DNA of 64,000 nucleotides from Gaetbulibacter sp. 4G1 (GCF_002741945.1 NZ_MDVN01000023.1:124001-188000); one strand, 5' to 3'. Counted from the first letter of the stretch, positions 46,119-55,951 are shown. The notes: generated by a model from the letters alone, not told the origin. Numbers and translations: made by a program.

Positions 46119-47591
46119 CTACCTCGAATAATTAGGCGATTCTTTAGTAATTGTTACATCATGAGGATGACTTTCGTTAATACCACTAGCAGTAATTTTA
46201 ACAAACTGCCCCGTTTCTTTTAAAGTATCAATATCTTTAGCTCCACAATACCCCATACCAGCCCGTAAACCACCAATAAATTGATGAATACTTTCATATA
46301 AATCGCCTTTATAAGGCACACGGCCTACTATACCCTCTGGCACTAATTTTTTAATATCGTCTTCAACATCTTGAAAATAACGGTCTTTACTACCATGCTT
46401 CATGGCTTCAACAGACCCCATACCTCGATAAGACTTAAATTTTCTTCCTTCATAAATAATAGTTTCACCAGGTGATTCTTTAGTACCTGCTAAAAGCGAA
46501 CCTAGCATAACCGTATCTGCACCAGCAGCAATAGCCTTTGGTATATCACCAGTATAACGAATACCACCATCAGCAATTACCGGAACACCGGTTCCTTTTA
46601 TAGCCTCTGCAACTTCTAAAACTGCTGAAAACTGTGGAAACCCAACACCAGCAACTACACGAGTTGTACAAATAGATCCAGGACCAATGCCAACTTTAAC
46701 AGCATCTGCACCAGCTTCAACCAAATACTTAGCTGCAGCACCCGTTGCAATATTACCAACAATAACATCTAATTCTGGGAATTTAGTCTTTATCTCTTTT
46801 AAGACTAACACAACACCTTTTGTATGCCCATGTGCTGTATCAATAACAACAGCATCAACGCCTGCATTTACTAAAGCTTCTGCTCTATCTACAGCATCTC
46901 CTGTAACACCAATAGCAGCTGCAACACGCAAACGACCATATTTATCTTTATTTGCTATAGGTTTCTGGCTTACTTTTGTAATATCTCTAAAGGTTATTAA
47001 CCCAGATAATTTAAAATTATCGTCTACAATAAGTAACTTTTCTATTTTATGTTGCTGAAGAATTTTTTCTGCATCTTGTAATGAAGTTCCAACTGAAGAT
47101 GTTACCAAGTTTTCACTTGTCATGACTTCTGTTATTGGTCTTTTATTTTCATGTTCGAAACGTAAATCTCGATTGGTTACTATTCCTTTTAAAATACCAT
47201 TTTCATCAACAATAGGAATTCCTCCAATACCATTTTCTGCCATAGATTGCTTAGCATCTGCGACTATAGCTGTTAATGGCAAAGTAACAGGATCGATAAT
47301 CATTCCGCTTTCTGCACGTTTCACTTTCCTAACTTTCGTAGCCTGCGCCTCAATAGTCATATTTTTGTGCAGCACACCAATACCTCCTTCTTGAGCCATA
47401 GCTATTGCCATTTTACTCTCTGTAACGGTATCCATGGCTGCCGAAATAATAGGAACATTGATCGTAATGTTACGAGTAAATTTTGTTTGGATATTAACTT
47501 CGCGAGGAAGTACTTCTGAAAATGCTGGAACTAAAAGAACGTCGTCGTAAGTTAAACCTTCTCCTACTAATTTGTTTTGATGTGAAGTCAT
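46119..47591 (-). CDS. guaB: IMP dehydrogenase
   Basis: GuaB oxidises IMP to XMP with NAD+, the first committed step to GMP, and feeds guaA. The 490-residue product has the TIM-barrel with two CBS domains inserted (about 95-210), the catalytic Cys308 in GPGSICTT and the mobile flap around [10 protein letters not shown] near 394. A TATATTTG box lies 26 bases upstream, and a seven-base-pair stem-loop (47595-47613) sits directly before the ATG. Confidence 0.98.
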   Translation of the reverse strand: MTSHQNKLVGEGLTYDDVLLVPAFSEVLPREVNIQTKFTRNITINVPIISAAMDTVTESKMAIAMAQEGGIGVLHKNMTIEAQATKVRKVKRAESGMIIDPVTLPLTAIVADAKQSMAENGIGGIPIVDENGILKGIVTNRDLRFEHENKRPITEVMTSENLVTSSVGTSLQDAEKILQQHKIEKLLIVDDNFKLSGLITFRDITKVSQKPIANKDKYGRLRVAAAIGVTGDAVDRAEALVNAGVDAVVIDTAHGHTKGVVLVLKEIKTKFPELDVIVGNIATGAAAKYLVEAGADAVKVGIGPGSICTTRVVAGVGFPQFSAVLEVAEAIKGTGVPVIADGGIRYTGDIPKAIAAGADTVMLGSLLAGTKESPGETIIYEGRKFKSYRGMGSVEAMKHGSKDRYFQDVEDDIKKLVPEGIVGRVPYKGDLYESIHQFIGGLRAGMGYCGAKDIDTLKETGQFVKITASGINESHPHDVTITKESPNYSR

Positions 47592-47594
47592 TGT

Positions 47595-47613
47595 GCAATT
47601 ACGTTATAATTGC
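47595..47613 (-). promoter_or_regulatory. Stem-loop directly before the guaB start codon
   Basis: GCAATTA and TAATTGC form a seven-base-pair stem around TAACG, in minus-strand sense, ending three bases before the ATG. It may control translation. It is too short for a purine riboswitch. Confidence 0.4.
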
Positions 47614-47616
47614 GTG

Positions 47617-47624
47617 CAAATATA
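47617..47624 (-). promoter_or_regulatory. Promoter -7 box of guaB (TATATTTG)
   Basis: A perfect TAnnTTTG match on the minus strand, 26 bases before the start codon. Confidence 0.6.
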
Positions 47625-47650
47625 CGACTTAAATATAAAATAAGTGTTAA

Positions 47651-48358
47651 TTATTCGTATCTGTTTAAGCAATACTCCCTAAGGTTATTAAAAGCATAAT
47701 TATATCGTGTTTCAGCATTTGAGAGATTGCCTTTAAAACGAATTACTCTAGGAACAACTAATCCATATAAAAACCTGCCTTTTGCAATACGATGCAGCTT
47801 TTTTAAACTTCTTTCATCCATCTTTTTATAAATATCATCAATCCACTTATATTGTTCTTTATACAAAATATCTTTATCCCACTTTTCTGCTCTGCCTCCT
47901 TTATAAATTTTATCAGATTTATATACTACGCTTAATTCTAAAAATGCATTATTAAAAACTATTTCACTGCCTGTATTGGCATGTTCAAGAATTTTTTTAC
48001 TAGAAAATATTGAAAATGGAAGAGATTCCATTTTACGCAATTTGATAGAAATATAATGCGCCATTTTTATCCAAACCATTTCATGTCCTTTTTTACTAAG
48101 TACATTATACATCCATTTATAAAAGTCTCTTCGTTCTTTAATTTTAGTATATTCTTGAGGTAAATTATTAATTAGGTTGTATTTGTTAGCATTTTGCCAA
48201 ATCAAAGTATTTTTTATCCGGTCAGATTTTAACCAATCGGATGGAGATAGATTTTGCTTTTGAGTAATTTTTTGATAGGTATTTAAACTTCGCCATTCTT
48301 TGGCAGAAACCGAATTATTAAAAATAAATAAGATTAATAATGTCAAAATCCATCTCAT
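47651..48358 (-). CDS. Exported protein of unknown function, 235 residues
   Basis: The product has a signal peptide (about 1-19, ending SVSA before K) and a mainly helical mature part rich in Lys, Tyr and Trp (YKWMYNVLSKK near 77; YNYAFNNLREY near 220). I do not recognise a family. It is the last gene of the minus-strand group of the FMN-binding protein, a membrane protein and, further upstream, a porin; gaps are small (34 bases to the membrane-protein gene), so they may be one operon. Confidence 0.65.
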   Translation of the reverse strand: MRWILTLLILFIFNNSVSAKEWRSLNTYQKITQKQNLSPSDWLKSDRIKNTLIWQNANKYNLINNLPQEYTKIKERRDFYKWMYNVLSKKGHEMVWIKMAHYISIKLRKMESLPFSIFSSKKILEHANTGSEIVFNNAFLELSVVYKSDKIYKGGRAEKWDKDILYKEQYKWIDDIYKKMDERSLKKLHRIAKGRFLYGLVVPRVIRFKGNLSNAETRYNYAFNNLREYCLNRYE

Positions 48359-48392
48359 AACTTTATAAAAGTACGAGAAAATATATTTTAAG

Positions 48393-48881
48393 CTATCTTT
48401 TTTGAAGTAATTGTTTTAATACAATTAAAATTGAAAGAGAAAAAGTGAGTGTCATCAAAATACCAGAAAACATAACTATGTATTTTGTCCACAAGATACC
48501 TGTCCAAAGTAGATAAAGACCTCCAAAGGTAAATATAACAGATACAAATGGCTCAATGATTAAAAATAGTTTAAGCTTATTATTAAGCTTTGTAATAGCA
48601 ACTAAAAGACCTATTAAAAAGAAAATAATGGACATTGATAATATATGATTATGTACCAATGTAAGCATTTCCCTTTCGCTTTTTTTAAAGCGCATTACTG
48701 TAGCATTTTCATCATCTTCATTACCTAAATATTGTTCTTCAATACCGTTAGGATTAGCTGATGATGTTTCGCCAACAAACAATAAACCTGTATAAAAACC
48801 TATACTTAATACAATTATAAAAGCACCGATTAATAATTTAATCTCTTTAGGAAGTGTAAATATTAATCCGTTTAACTGCAT
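48393..48881 (-). CDS. Four-helix membrane protein with VHNH motif
   Basis: A 162-residue inner-membrane protein with four hydrophobic helices (about 14-36, 77-97, 103-125 and 131-157). VHNHILSMSIIF near 75-86 puts two histidines at the start of helix 2, a possible metal- or haem-binding site. I recognise no named family. It abuts the FMN-binding-protein gene (no gap), strongly suggesting co-expression and perhaps electron transfer with it. Confidence 0.7.
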   Translation of the reverse strand: MQLNGLIFTLPKEIKLLIGAFIIVLSIGFYTGLLFVGETSSANPNGIEEQYLGNEDDENATVMRFKKSEREMLTLVHNHILSMSIIFFLIGLLVAITKLNNKLKLFLIIEPFVSVIFTFGGLYLLWTGILWTKYIVMFSGILMTLTFSLSILIVLKQLLQKR

Positions 48882-49409
48882 TTACAAGATGTTTTTACTT
48901 TGAAGTATTCTTAAAGACTCAAGAAAATCATTCATTGCATTTGTCATAGAACGTACAGAAATAGTAGCTCCAGAAATAGCCATAATATTATCGCCGTGTT
49001 TCAATTGATCTCCGCCTTTTTTACCTATAAATTGTTTTAACCAACGCTTACTCCCAATTTCGCCACCATACTCTTCTCTGTAAATTAAAACTTTTGATTT
49101 TAAAACAATTAAGTCTTTATCTAATAATACTAAATAATCAAAAAGTGCTGTTTTGCTTGGTGCCTTAGATAAGTAAGCATAACCTAAAAGGTTGCCATTA
49201 GCTTCAATTTTAAATAAATTATTGGTTTCAAACTTTGATGGTAACCCTTTTGCTACATCTGAAGCAATAATAACTTCGGTAAAATCGAAAGTTTCAACAC
49301 CATAAGTTTTTACGATTTCTTTATTTACTTTTTTCTGAATGTTTTTTGGTAGACCAAAAGACATCATAATTAAAGCTAAAATTAATAATGAAACCTGTTT
49401 TAAATTCAT
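48882..49409 (-). CDS. FMN-binding domain protein, exported
   Basis: A 175-residue protein with a signal peptide or anchor (about 1-20). Its C-terminal FMN-binding domain carries SGATIS at 146-151, the motif to which FMN is joined covalently on the threonine (as in NqrC and RnfG) by an ApbE-type flavin transferase. ApbE is not in the window. It heads the minus-strand group with the four-helix membrane protein, and the two could carry electrons across the membrane. Confidence 0.88.
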   Translation of the reverse strand: MNLKQVSLLILALIMMSFGLPKNIQKKVNKEIVKTYGVETFDFTEVIIASDVAKGLPSKFETNNLFKIEANGNLLGYAYLSKAPSKTALFDYLVLLDKDLIVLKSKVLIYREEYGGEIGSKRWLKQFIGKKGGDQLKHGDNIMAISGATISVRSMTNAMNDFLESLRILQSKNIL

Positions 49410-49511
49410 ATTGTAAAAGTATTGTTTTTTATTCTTTTAACAATTAAAATGCCAAATAGCTTATTGGTAATAATATTATTTACGAATAAGCTACTTGGTA
49501 CTTGTACTTGT

Positions 49512-49598
49512 GCGTTAGGGATTGAGGCATTTGTTGAAGCTCTTCCGATTTTTTATCGGGAAGCGACTGCCAAAAGCCCGACCCTAAAAGGGTAACGC
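49512..49598 (+). repeat. GCGTTA...TAACGC structured intergenic repeat, copy 2
   Basis: An 87-base copy with the same conserved blocks as 26761-26835. The variable middle forms a different hairpin (CTTCCGAT with ATCGGGAAG) and the 3' part an ACCCT...AGGGT hairpin. Pairing is conserved while sequence changes. Confidence 0.75.
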
Positions 49599-49613
49599 CT
49601 TAAACTATTTTTT

Positions 49614-50792
49614 TTAGAACCAAACGCCAATACCAAAATTAAGCCTGTTTGGCACATCACCGCCAGATACTGCATTGTCTCTAAATTGGTAATCTCCTTT
49701 TAGCACTACTCCTGGGGCAATATGGTAGCTTAATCCTGTCGTAACATCGGTACGGTTGTAAGCATCATTTTGCACTAAAGCACCATCAGTATCAGCATGT
49801 GTATCATATTGTTCATACCTCAAAAACGCAAACAGTTTTTGCTGTTTTTCTTGCGAAAGTAAATTGTAAGCCCCTTCTAGGTACCATCCTTGAAGTGCGC
49901 TACCTAAATCTCGCCCTGTTAAATTATTATAAGCTTCTGTATCGCTTAAAGTTGCATGGATAAACTGTCCGCGTGCTGTAAAACGTTGGAATGCATAACG
50001 TGCGTCCAAACCTATCATTGAAATACCGATGTTGGCCCCATCAATTTCTTCTACATCATCTTCTGCTTGTGTTTTACCAAAATATCCTGCAAGTCCTAAT
50101 CGTAATCCAGGAATACCATAGTAATCAAACTTTGTTGAAAGTGTAGGGCTATCAACTGTTGATTTTATTGCTTTTTGTCGCCCTCCTCGTAATCCGTTAG
50201 AACCTTTTAAAAAGCCACTTACTCCTCCTTCTCCATCAAAAGCAGTTGATTTGAAACCATTAAATACATAAGCTTGATATCCTAAAGATATTTCGTTAAA
50301 TCTACCTGTAACACCAATACCAATTTCTCGCCATGTAGTTGGCACAATGGCATTGTCTATTGCTGGTCTTTCTACACCATTAAATGTAGTTGGCTCATGA
50401 AATTCGTTAACTATACCCATTGGTATCAACATTAAACCACCACGTAAACTTACATTTGGAGCAATAGCATAATTTACAAAGGCTTGCTCTACAAAAACTT
50501 CTTCCACATGTTCAAACTCAACCTCTGTAATAAACTGAGTTTTATCGTTAAATTTATAACCAAAAAGCAATACTAAACGCTGAACATCCAATTCTCCATT
50601 GTTAGCCTCTGGCTGATTATACGTTAATTCGCCATACGCACCAACTGTAACAGCTTTACCATAGTTACCAGAAAGCAAACGTTGTGCTGCATTTAATTGT
50701 TTTTGAGGATCAAAAGTGATTGAATCTTGCTGTGTTTGGGCACTTGCCAATGATACTAATAAGATTGAAAAAAGTAAGGTTAGTCTTTTCAT
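49614..50792 (-). CDS. Outer-membrane porin family protein
   Basis: A 392-residue outer-membrane beta-barrel with a signal peptide (1-18, ending ASA before Q) and a terminal aromatic (GIGVWF). Amphipathic strands run through most of the length, e.g. KTQFITEVEFEHVE near 90. It resembles the phosphate-selective porin O/P type group, but the transported solute is unknown. It lies upstream of the FMN-binding group, separated from it by a structured repeat, so it may or may not be co-transcribed. Confidence 0.85.
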   Translation of the reverse strand: MKRLTLLFSILLVSLASAQTQQDSITFDPQKQLNAAQRLLSGNYGKAVTVGAYGELTYNQPEANNGELDVQRLVLLFGYKFNDKTQFITEVEFEHVEEVFVEQAFVNYAIAPNVSLRGGLMLIPMGIVNEFHEPTTFNGVERPAIDNAIVPTTWREIGIGVTGRFNEISLGYQAYVFNGFKSTAFDGEGGVSGFLKGSNGLRGGRQKAIKSTVDSPTLSTKFDYYGIPGLRLGLAGYFGKTQAEDDVEEIDGANIGISMIGLDARYAFQRFTARGQFIHATLSDTEAYNNLTGRDLGSALQGWYLEGAYNLLSQEKQQKLFAFLRYEQYDTHADTDGALVQNDAYNRTDVTTGLSYHIAPGVVLKGDYQFRDNAVSGGDVPNRLNFGIGVWF

Positions 50793-50956
50793 TTTGTGTC
50801 TTGTTTTTATTTAGACTGATTATAAATAATTGTTTATTTGAAGCTGCAAATATAAAACAGATTATTATTTACACAAAGCTTATTTAGAATAAATTAAAAT
50901 AATTTTTTACAAAAAATTATTACTTATTGAATATCAGAATTATAAGTGTAAAAATT

Positions 50957-51820
50957 TTAATGGTAAGTATTAAATATTTTAGAAGCTTCGTTATAAGCAC
51001 TCTCAAAACTGAGTGCATTTAAACTATTATTTTTTTGAGAAGTGAAGTATGATAATAATTTTTCTGTTGGCATGTTTCCAGTAAGTTCATCTTTTGCCAT
51101 AGGGCAGCCACCAAACCCTTGTATAGCACCATCAAAACGCATGCACCCTGCTTTGTAAGCTGCATCAATTTTTTCGAACCAAGTAGTTGGTGTTGTATGC
51201 AAGTGCGCTCCAAATTCAATATTTGCATATTGAGGTATTAAATTAGAAAATAAGTAATCAATACTTTTAGGGTTTGATGTACCAACAGTATCGCTTAATG
51301 AAAGTATTTTAACTCCCATTTTATTTAATCGCTCGGTCCACTCACCTACTATATCTACATTCCAAGGGTCTCCATAAGGGTTACCAAATCCCATAGATAT
51401 ATAAACAACAACTTCTTTGTTGGTTTTATCTGCAATATTTAAAATATCTTCTAAAATTAAAACTGATTGCGCAATCGTTTTATGTGTATTACGCATTTGA
51501 AAGTTTTCGGAAATTGAAAATGGATAACCTAAATAATCTATTTCATTATAAACTGAAGCATTTTCGGCTCCTCTCTGGTTGGCAACAATTGCTAATAATT
51601 TACTAGTAGTTTTACTTAAATCTAATTGTGATAAAACCTCGGCAGTATCAACCATCTGGGGTATAGCTTTTGGAGATACAAAGCTCCCAAAATCTATAGT
51701 ATCAAATCCAACACGCAGTAACGATTGAATATATTGAACTTTACTGGCAGTTGGAATAAAATCTTTTATACCCTGCATGGCATCACGTGGGCATTCAATT
51801 ATTTTTACTTTACTAGGCAT
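50957..51820 (-). CDS. Hydroxymethylglutaryl-CoA lyase
   Basis: A 287-residue TIM-barrel enzyme that splits HMG-CoA into acetoacetate and acetyl-CoA, the end of leucine degradation. Metal ligands are in GAHLHT near 209, and the signature GFGGCPMAKDELTGN near 241 contains the active-site Cys. The N-terminal motif is ECPRDAMQG rather than the usual EVGPRDGLQ, as seen in Bacteroidota members. No other leucine-pathway genes are adjacent. Confidence 0.92.
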   Translation of the reverse strand: MPSKVKIIECPRDAMQGIKDFIPTASKVQYIQSLLRVGFDTIDFGSFVSPKAIPQMVDTAEVLSQLDLSKTTSKLLAIVANQRGAENASVYNEIDYLGYPFSISENFQMRNTHKTIAQSVLILEDILNIADKTNKEVVVYISMGFGNPYGDPWNVDIVGEWTERLNKMGVKILSLSDTVGTSNPKSIDYLFSNLIPQYANIEFGAHLHTTPTTWFEKIDAAYKAGCMRFDGAIQGFGGCPMAKDELTGNMPTEKLLSYFTSQKNNSLNALSFESAYNEASKIFNTYH

Positions 51821-51920
51821 TTAACAAATAAAAATTGAACGATAAAAATACTATTATTTTGTAAGGGATTGTAATTTAATTAGACTTAAATATTTATTAA
51901 ACCACTAAGCTATTAAACTC

Positions 51921-52865
51921 ATGAAAAAAATTACTTCTTCACTATTTTTATTATTTACATTTTTCTCTGTACTTACAGTGTTTGGACAAAGTATAGCTAC
52001 ATATAATATTGAGTTTGAAAGTATATGGGAATCGGTTGCTGATAATCCAACTACAGGACAAAGCACAATTGCTTTGCCAGTGAGTGCACATTGGTCAGGC
52101 TTAGTTATTACAACTCATAAAACCGCAGGAACATTTTTAATGATGGGAGCCGCTGCCTCTCCTGGAATTGAATCGGTTGCAGAAACTGGTGCTACTGCTA
52201 CTTTTCAAACAGAAGTAAACAATAATGCTGATGCAAATCAGTATATTAATGCTGGTGGTTTAGGTTCAGCTAAGGGTACTATATCTAGAAATGGAGTGCA
52301 AGTAAGCGAAGATTTTCCATTAGTAAGTTTAGCATCTATGATTGCTCCAAGCCCTGATTGGTTTATAGGTATTGACGGTTTAACTCTAAGATCTGGGAAT
52401 AATGGTGTAAACAATGGTTGGAAAGATACCTTTACCGTGGACGTATATCCTTATGATGCTGGTACTGAAGACGGAACAGGTTATTCAGGAAGTAATCCAG
52501 ATACTAATCCAATAGGAGTTATAACAAATCGCTCAAATACTACACCTTTTAATGCTAATAAAATTGGTACTGTAACTTTCACTTATGTTAGTTCTGTGTT
52601 AAGCAGTAATGATATTGAAACTTTAGAAAATGTAAAAGTTTATCCAAACCCTACTAAAGGAAAAATTACGATTACGAATATTAAAAAAATCGATTTGCTA
52701 TCTGCAAAAGTTTATAATGTTTTGGGGAAATTAGTAAAAGATATTTCAGTTGAAAAAGGTCTATCTAAATTAGAAATAGATTTATCTAATTTAAACAAAG
52801 GTGTTTATCTTTTAAGTTTAAAATCTGCCGATAAAAACACTACCAAGAAACTAGTAATTAACTGA
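51921..52865 (+). CDS. Spondin-domain protein with type IX secretion tail
   Basis: A 314-residue secreted protein. After a signal peptide (about 1-22) a spondin-like domain (about 27-210) shows YNIEFESIWE, HWSGLVITTH and PGIESVAETG, matching the spondin N-terminal family. The C-terminal 75 residues are a Por sorting domain (VKVYPNPTKGK ... GVYLLSLK), so the protein leaves via the type IX system and may be surface-attached. The function of bacterial spondin domains is not known; adhesion is a guess. Confidence 0.88.
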   Translation: MKKITSSLFLLFTFFSVLTVFGQSIATYNIEFESIWESVADNPTTGQSTIALPVSAHWSGLVITTHKTAGTFLMMGAAASPGIESVAETGATATFQTEVNNNADANQYINAGGLGSAKGTISRNGVQVSEDFPLVSLASMIAPSPDWFIGIDGLTLRSGNNGVNNGWKDTFTVDVYPYDAGTEDGTGYSGSNPDTNPIGVITNRSNTTPFNANKIGTVTFTYVSSVLSSNDIETLENVKVYPNPTKGKITITNIKKIDLLSAKVYNVLGKLVKDISVEKGLSKLEIDLSNLNKGVYLLSLKSADKNTTKKLVIN

Positions 52866-52956
52866 TTTTAAGTTGATTTTTCAATCTAACCGATAAAATA
52901 TAACGCTTAAACGTTTTTATTATTCATAATATTCAATTAGGTATACATTTGAGTAA

Positions 52957-54891
52957 ATGTTTGCCCCAATGAATATTTTCACATCAAGATTTAAATTTCT
53001 TTTTTTCTTAGTATGCTTTACTATTACAAATATTCTGTATAGTCAAAGCATAACATCAGATTGTGGCACAATAACTTCTACTGAATCTATAAAATATATT
53101 CAAACTATAAAACCTCAACTTAAAGCCTTTGAGCAAGAGTTTTTTAATGCTAAATCTGGTAAAGGTGATATTCCTGTAAAAAATGTAAACGCAATTCCTA
53201 TAAAAGCACATATTATTAGAAACTCAAATGGAACAGGAGGGCTTAGCCTTACTGAGCTTAATAGTGCTATTTCTAATCTTAACGAAATTTATAAAGATGC
53301 CTTAATGGAATTTTTCTTATGTGATGGTATAAATTATATTGATGATGATAAATTATGTCATTTTAATAAAAGTGAAGAAAATTTACTAGCAGAAAATAAT
53401 AATGTTGCAGGATTAATAAATATTTATTTTACAGATTTTATTAAAAATGATTCAAACGAAAGCGTTTGTGGTTATAGTAATAATACAGGAAGACAAGATG
53501 TTATTGTTATGAAAAACGATTGCGTTACAAATGATTCTTCATTAGCACACGAAATAGGGCATTTTTTCTCTTTGGTACATACACATGGACCAAAAAATGA
53601 TTCCTTAACTACTGAATTAGTTGACGGTAGTAATTGTGATACCGATGGTGATGGCATTTGTGATACACCAGCAGACCCTAAACTTACAGATAAAAATGTC
53701 AACAATTTTTGTGAATACATTGGCATAGAAACTGATGCACATGGAAAAGAGTTTAATCCAGATACACAAAACATAATGTCGTATTCTAAAAAAGGATGTA
53801 GAGCTCATTTTTCACAACAACAATTGGCACGTATGTATGCTTTCTATATGACTACAAAAAACTACTTATCCTGTTCTTCGTTTAACGCGGATTTTAGTGC
53901 AGATATTAGTCAAACTTGTGATGAAAATCTGACTGTACATTTCAAAAGTGATTGTAATAACATAAGTCAATGGGAATGGGATATAGATTCTGATGGGATT
54001 ATAGATTATACAGATCAAAACCCAAAGCATACATATAATTCTGGGGTTTACGATGTAACACTTAAGGTTACAAACAAATCAAAATCTATAAGTAAAACCT
54101 ATTCTAAATATATTAAAGTTGGTACACAACCAGAAATGCTAAATGAGAATTTTGATAGTTTTGAAATAGCAGGAGATAAAGGATGGACAGCCAACGATGT
54201 ATCAAAAAACGGATACAATTGGTATTCTAATTTTGGAAAAACAGCTACTGATAATACAGGCCCCAATAATGATAATTCGGATGAAGTTTTAGGTAAATAT
54301 ATTTATGTTGAAGCTTCTGGCGCCAAACCTGGTGATATTGCCGAATTTATTTCGCCTTGTTTTACTATTAATAAAGAGAACTCTGAACTTGAATTTGCAT
54401 ATCATATGTTTGGAAATGGTATTGGTGAATTGCATATTGATTTAAAAACAGAGACAGGTTATATAAACGACGTTATACCTGCAATTATAGGAAGTCAACA
54501 AAACAATCAAGATGATGCTTTTTTAACAGCATCGATTGATTTATCTTCTTACACAAATCAGACTATAAAGGTTATATTTAGAGCTATCAGAGGTTCTAGT
54601 TGGGAAGGTGATATCGCCATTGATGATGTTTTTATTAAAACGATTTACACACCCATATCTGACGACACATATAAAGTATACCCCAACCCAGTTAAAAGTG
54701 ATTTGCTTTATGTAAAAGCTAATGATTCAAAATTAATTTCCAACTATGTAATCTCCAATTTAGTTGGTCAAACATTTTTATCTGGTACAGTATCTAATCG
54801 ACCAATTAATGTGAGTAGTTTACCTTCAGGAACTTACCTGCTAGTTTTAAATAATGGTAATTCAAGAGTTTTAAAAAAAATAATCAAATAA
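52957..54891 (+). CDS. M43-type zinc metalloprotease with PKD domain, type IX secreted
   Basis: A 644-residue secreted protease. The zinc site is HEIGHFFSLVH at 198-208 (His198, His202, His208; Glu199 catalytic), with a later Met-turn SYSKKGC region near 276, fitting the pappalysin (M43) group. A PKD domain (about 313-385), a CUB/MAM-like beta region (about 395-560) and a Por sorting tail (about 572-644, YKVYPNPVKSD) follow. It lies 90 bases after the spondin-protein gene in the same direction. The start could be the next Met, four codons later. Confidence 0.9.
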   Translation: MFAPMNIFTSRFKFLFFLVCFTITNILYSQSITSDCGTITSTESIKYIQTIKPQLKAFEQEFFNAKSGKGDIPVKNVNAIPIKAHIIRNSNGTGGLSLTELNSAISNLNEIYKDALMEFFLCDGINYIDDDKLCHFNKSEENLLAENNNVAGLINIYFTDFIKNDSNESVCGYSNNTGRQDVIVMKNDCVTNDSSLAHEIGHFFSLVHTHGPKNDSLTTELVDGSNCDTDGDGICDTPADPKLTDKNVNNFCEYIGIETDAHGKEFNPDTQNIMSYSKKGCRAHFSQQQLARMYAFYMTTKNYLSCSSFNADFSADISQTCDENLTVHFKSDCNNISQWEWDIDSDGIIDYTDQNPKHTYNSGVYDVTLKVTNKSKSISKTYSKYIKVGTQPEMLNENFDSFEIAGDKGWTANDVSKNGYNWYSNFGKTATDNTGPNNDNSDEVLGKYIYVEASGAKPGDIAEFISPCFTINKENSELEFAYHMFGNGIGELHIDLKTETGYINDVIPAIIGSQQNNQDDAFLTASIDLSSYTNQTIKVIFRAIRGSSWEGDIAIDDVFIKTIYTPISDDTYKVYPNPVKSDLLYVKANDSKLISNYVISNLVGQTFLSGTVSNRPINVSSLPSGTYLLVLNNGNSRVLKKIIK

Positions 54892-54894
54892 AAA

Positions 54895-55929
54895 TTAGCT
54901 TTTCTTTAAAATTGCTTTATTTATAGACTTAATTAAACTTGGTCCTTCGTAAATAAAGCCAGTGTAAATCTGTATTAAATCTGCTCCAGCATTAATTTTA
55001 TCTAGAGCATCTTTTGCTGAATGCACACCTCCAACACCAATGATAGGAAAGGATTTATTACTATTCTCAGAAAGGTATTTAATGACTTGTGTACTTCTTT
55101 CTTTTATGGGCTGTCCACTTAAACCACCATTTCCAATAGCTTCCAATTGTTCTTTAGTGGCTTTTAAATCACTCCTATCCATGGAGGTGTTACTAGCAAT
55201 TACACCATCTAATTTAGTGTCAGTAACAAGTTGAATAATTTCATCTAGCTGATTTGTATTTAAATCTGGAGCTATTTTTAAAAGAATTGGCTTCAGTTTT
55301 TCAAAAGTTTTGTTAGCCTTTTGAACGGCATTTATCAGTTCTTCCAAATAGTCTTTATCATTTAACTTTGCGTGACTACCTACATTTGGACAACTTACAT
55401 TTAACACAAAATAATCAACATAAGGATGTAGTGCATTAAAACAATCCAAATAATCATTTGTATAATCTTCTGGTTTTGTTTCGGTGTTCTTTCCAATGTT
55501 GCCACCAATAATCAGCTTTCCTTTGTTCTTCTTTAATTGAGAGATAGCACCTTCTAAACCTTCATTGTTAAATCCCATTCTGTTAATAATTCCTTGGTCA
55601 TCTTTCAATCTAAACAAGCGTTTTTTAGGATTTCCGGCTTGCGCTTTTGGAGTTACCGTACCAATTTCAATAAAACCAAACCCAAAGTTTGCTAACTCAT
55701 TATACAATACTGCATTTTTATCAAACCCTGCAGCTAAGCCAACTGGATTTTTAAAAGTTAAACCGAATAGTTTGCGTTCTAGTCGTTTATCATTTATAAC
55801 ATATAAATTTCTAAATATTGAATTAAACCCAGGTAATTTAGAAATAAATTTTATTAACGAAAAAGTAAAATAATGAATCTTTTCAGGGTCGAATAAAAAA
55901 AATAAAGGGCGAAGTAATATTTTGTACAT
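54895..55929 (-). CDS. pyrD: Dihydroorotate dehydrogenase, class 2-like, with Cys at the base position
   Basis: PyrD oxidises dihydroorotate to orotate in pyrimidine synthesis. The 344-residue product has the N-terminal membrane-associating extension (about 1-45) of class 2 (quinone-linked) enzymes and the FMN barrel (AGFDKNA near 67; [10 protein letters not shown] near 260). In the loop where class 2 enzymes have the catalytic Ser (NVSSPN), it reads NVSCPN with Cys180, as in class 1. Cys is the active base in class 1A. The gene is convergent with the M43 gene with three bases between. Confidence 0.95.
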   Translation of the reverse strand: MYKILLRPLFFLFDPEKIHYFTFSLIKFISKLPGFNSIFRNLYVINDKRLERKLFGLTFKNPVGLAAGFDKNAVLYNELANFGFGFIEIGTVTPKAQAGNPKKRLFRLKDDQGIINRMGFNNEGLEGAISQLKKNKGKLIIGGNIGKNTETKPEDYTNDYLDCFNALHPYVDYFVLNVSCPNVGSHAKLNDKDYLEELINAVQKANKTFEKLKPILLKIAPDLNTNQLDEIIQLVTDTKLDGVIASNTSMDRSDLKATKEQLEAIGNGGLSGQPIKERSTQVIKYLSENSNKSFPIIGVGGVHSAKDALDKINAGADLIQIYTGFIYEGPSLIKSINKAILKKS

Positions 55930-55943
55930 CAGTATTATTTATG

Positions 55944-55951
55944 CAAAAATA
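55944..55951 (-). promoter_or_regulatory. Promoter -7 box of pyrD (TATTTTTG)
   Basis: Matches TAnnTTTG on the minus strand, 14 bases before the start codon, giving a very short leader. Confidence 0.5.

Noticed and set aside
47592-47650. Purine riboswitch before guaB
   Set aside because: The leader is under 30 bases with a single seven-pair stem, too small for the known riboswitch folds.
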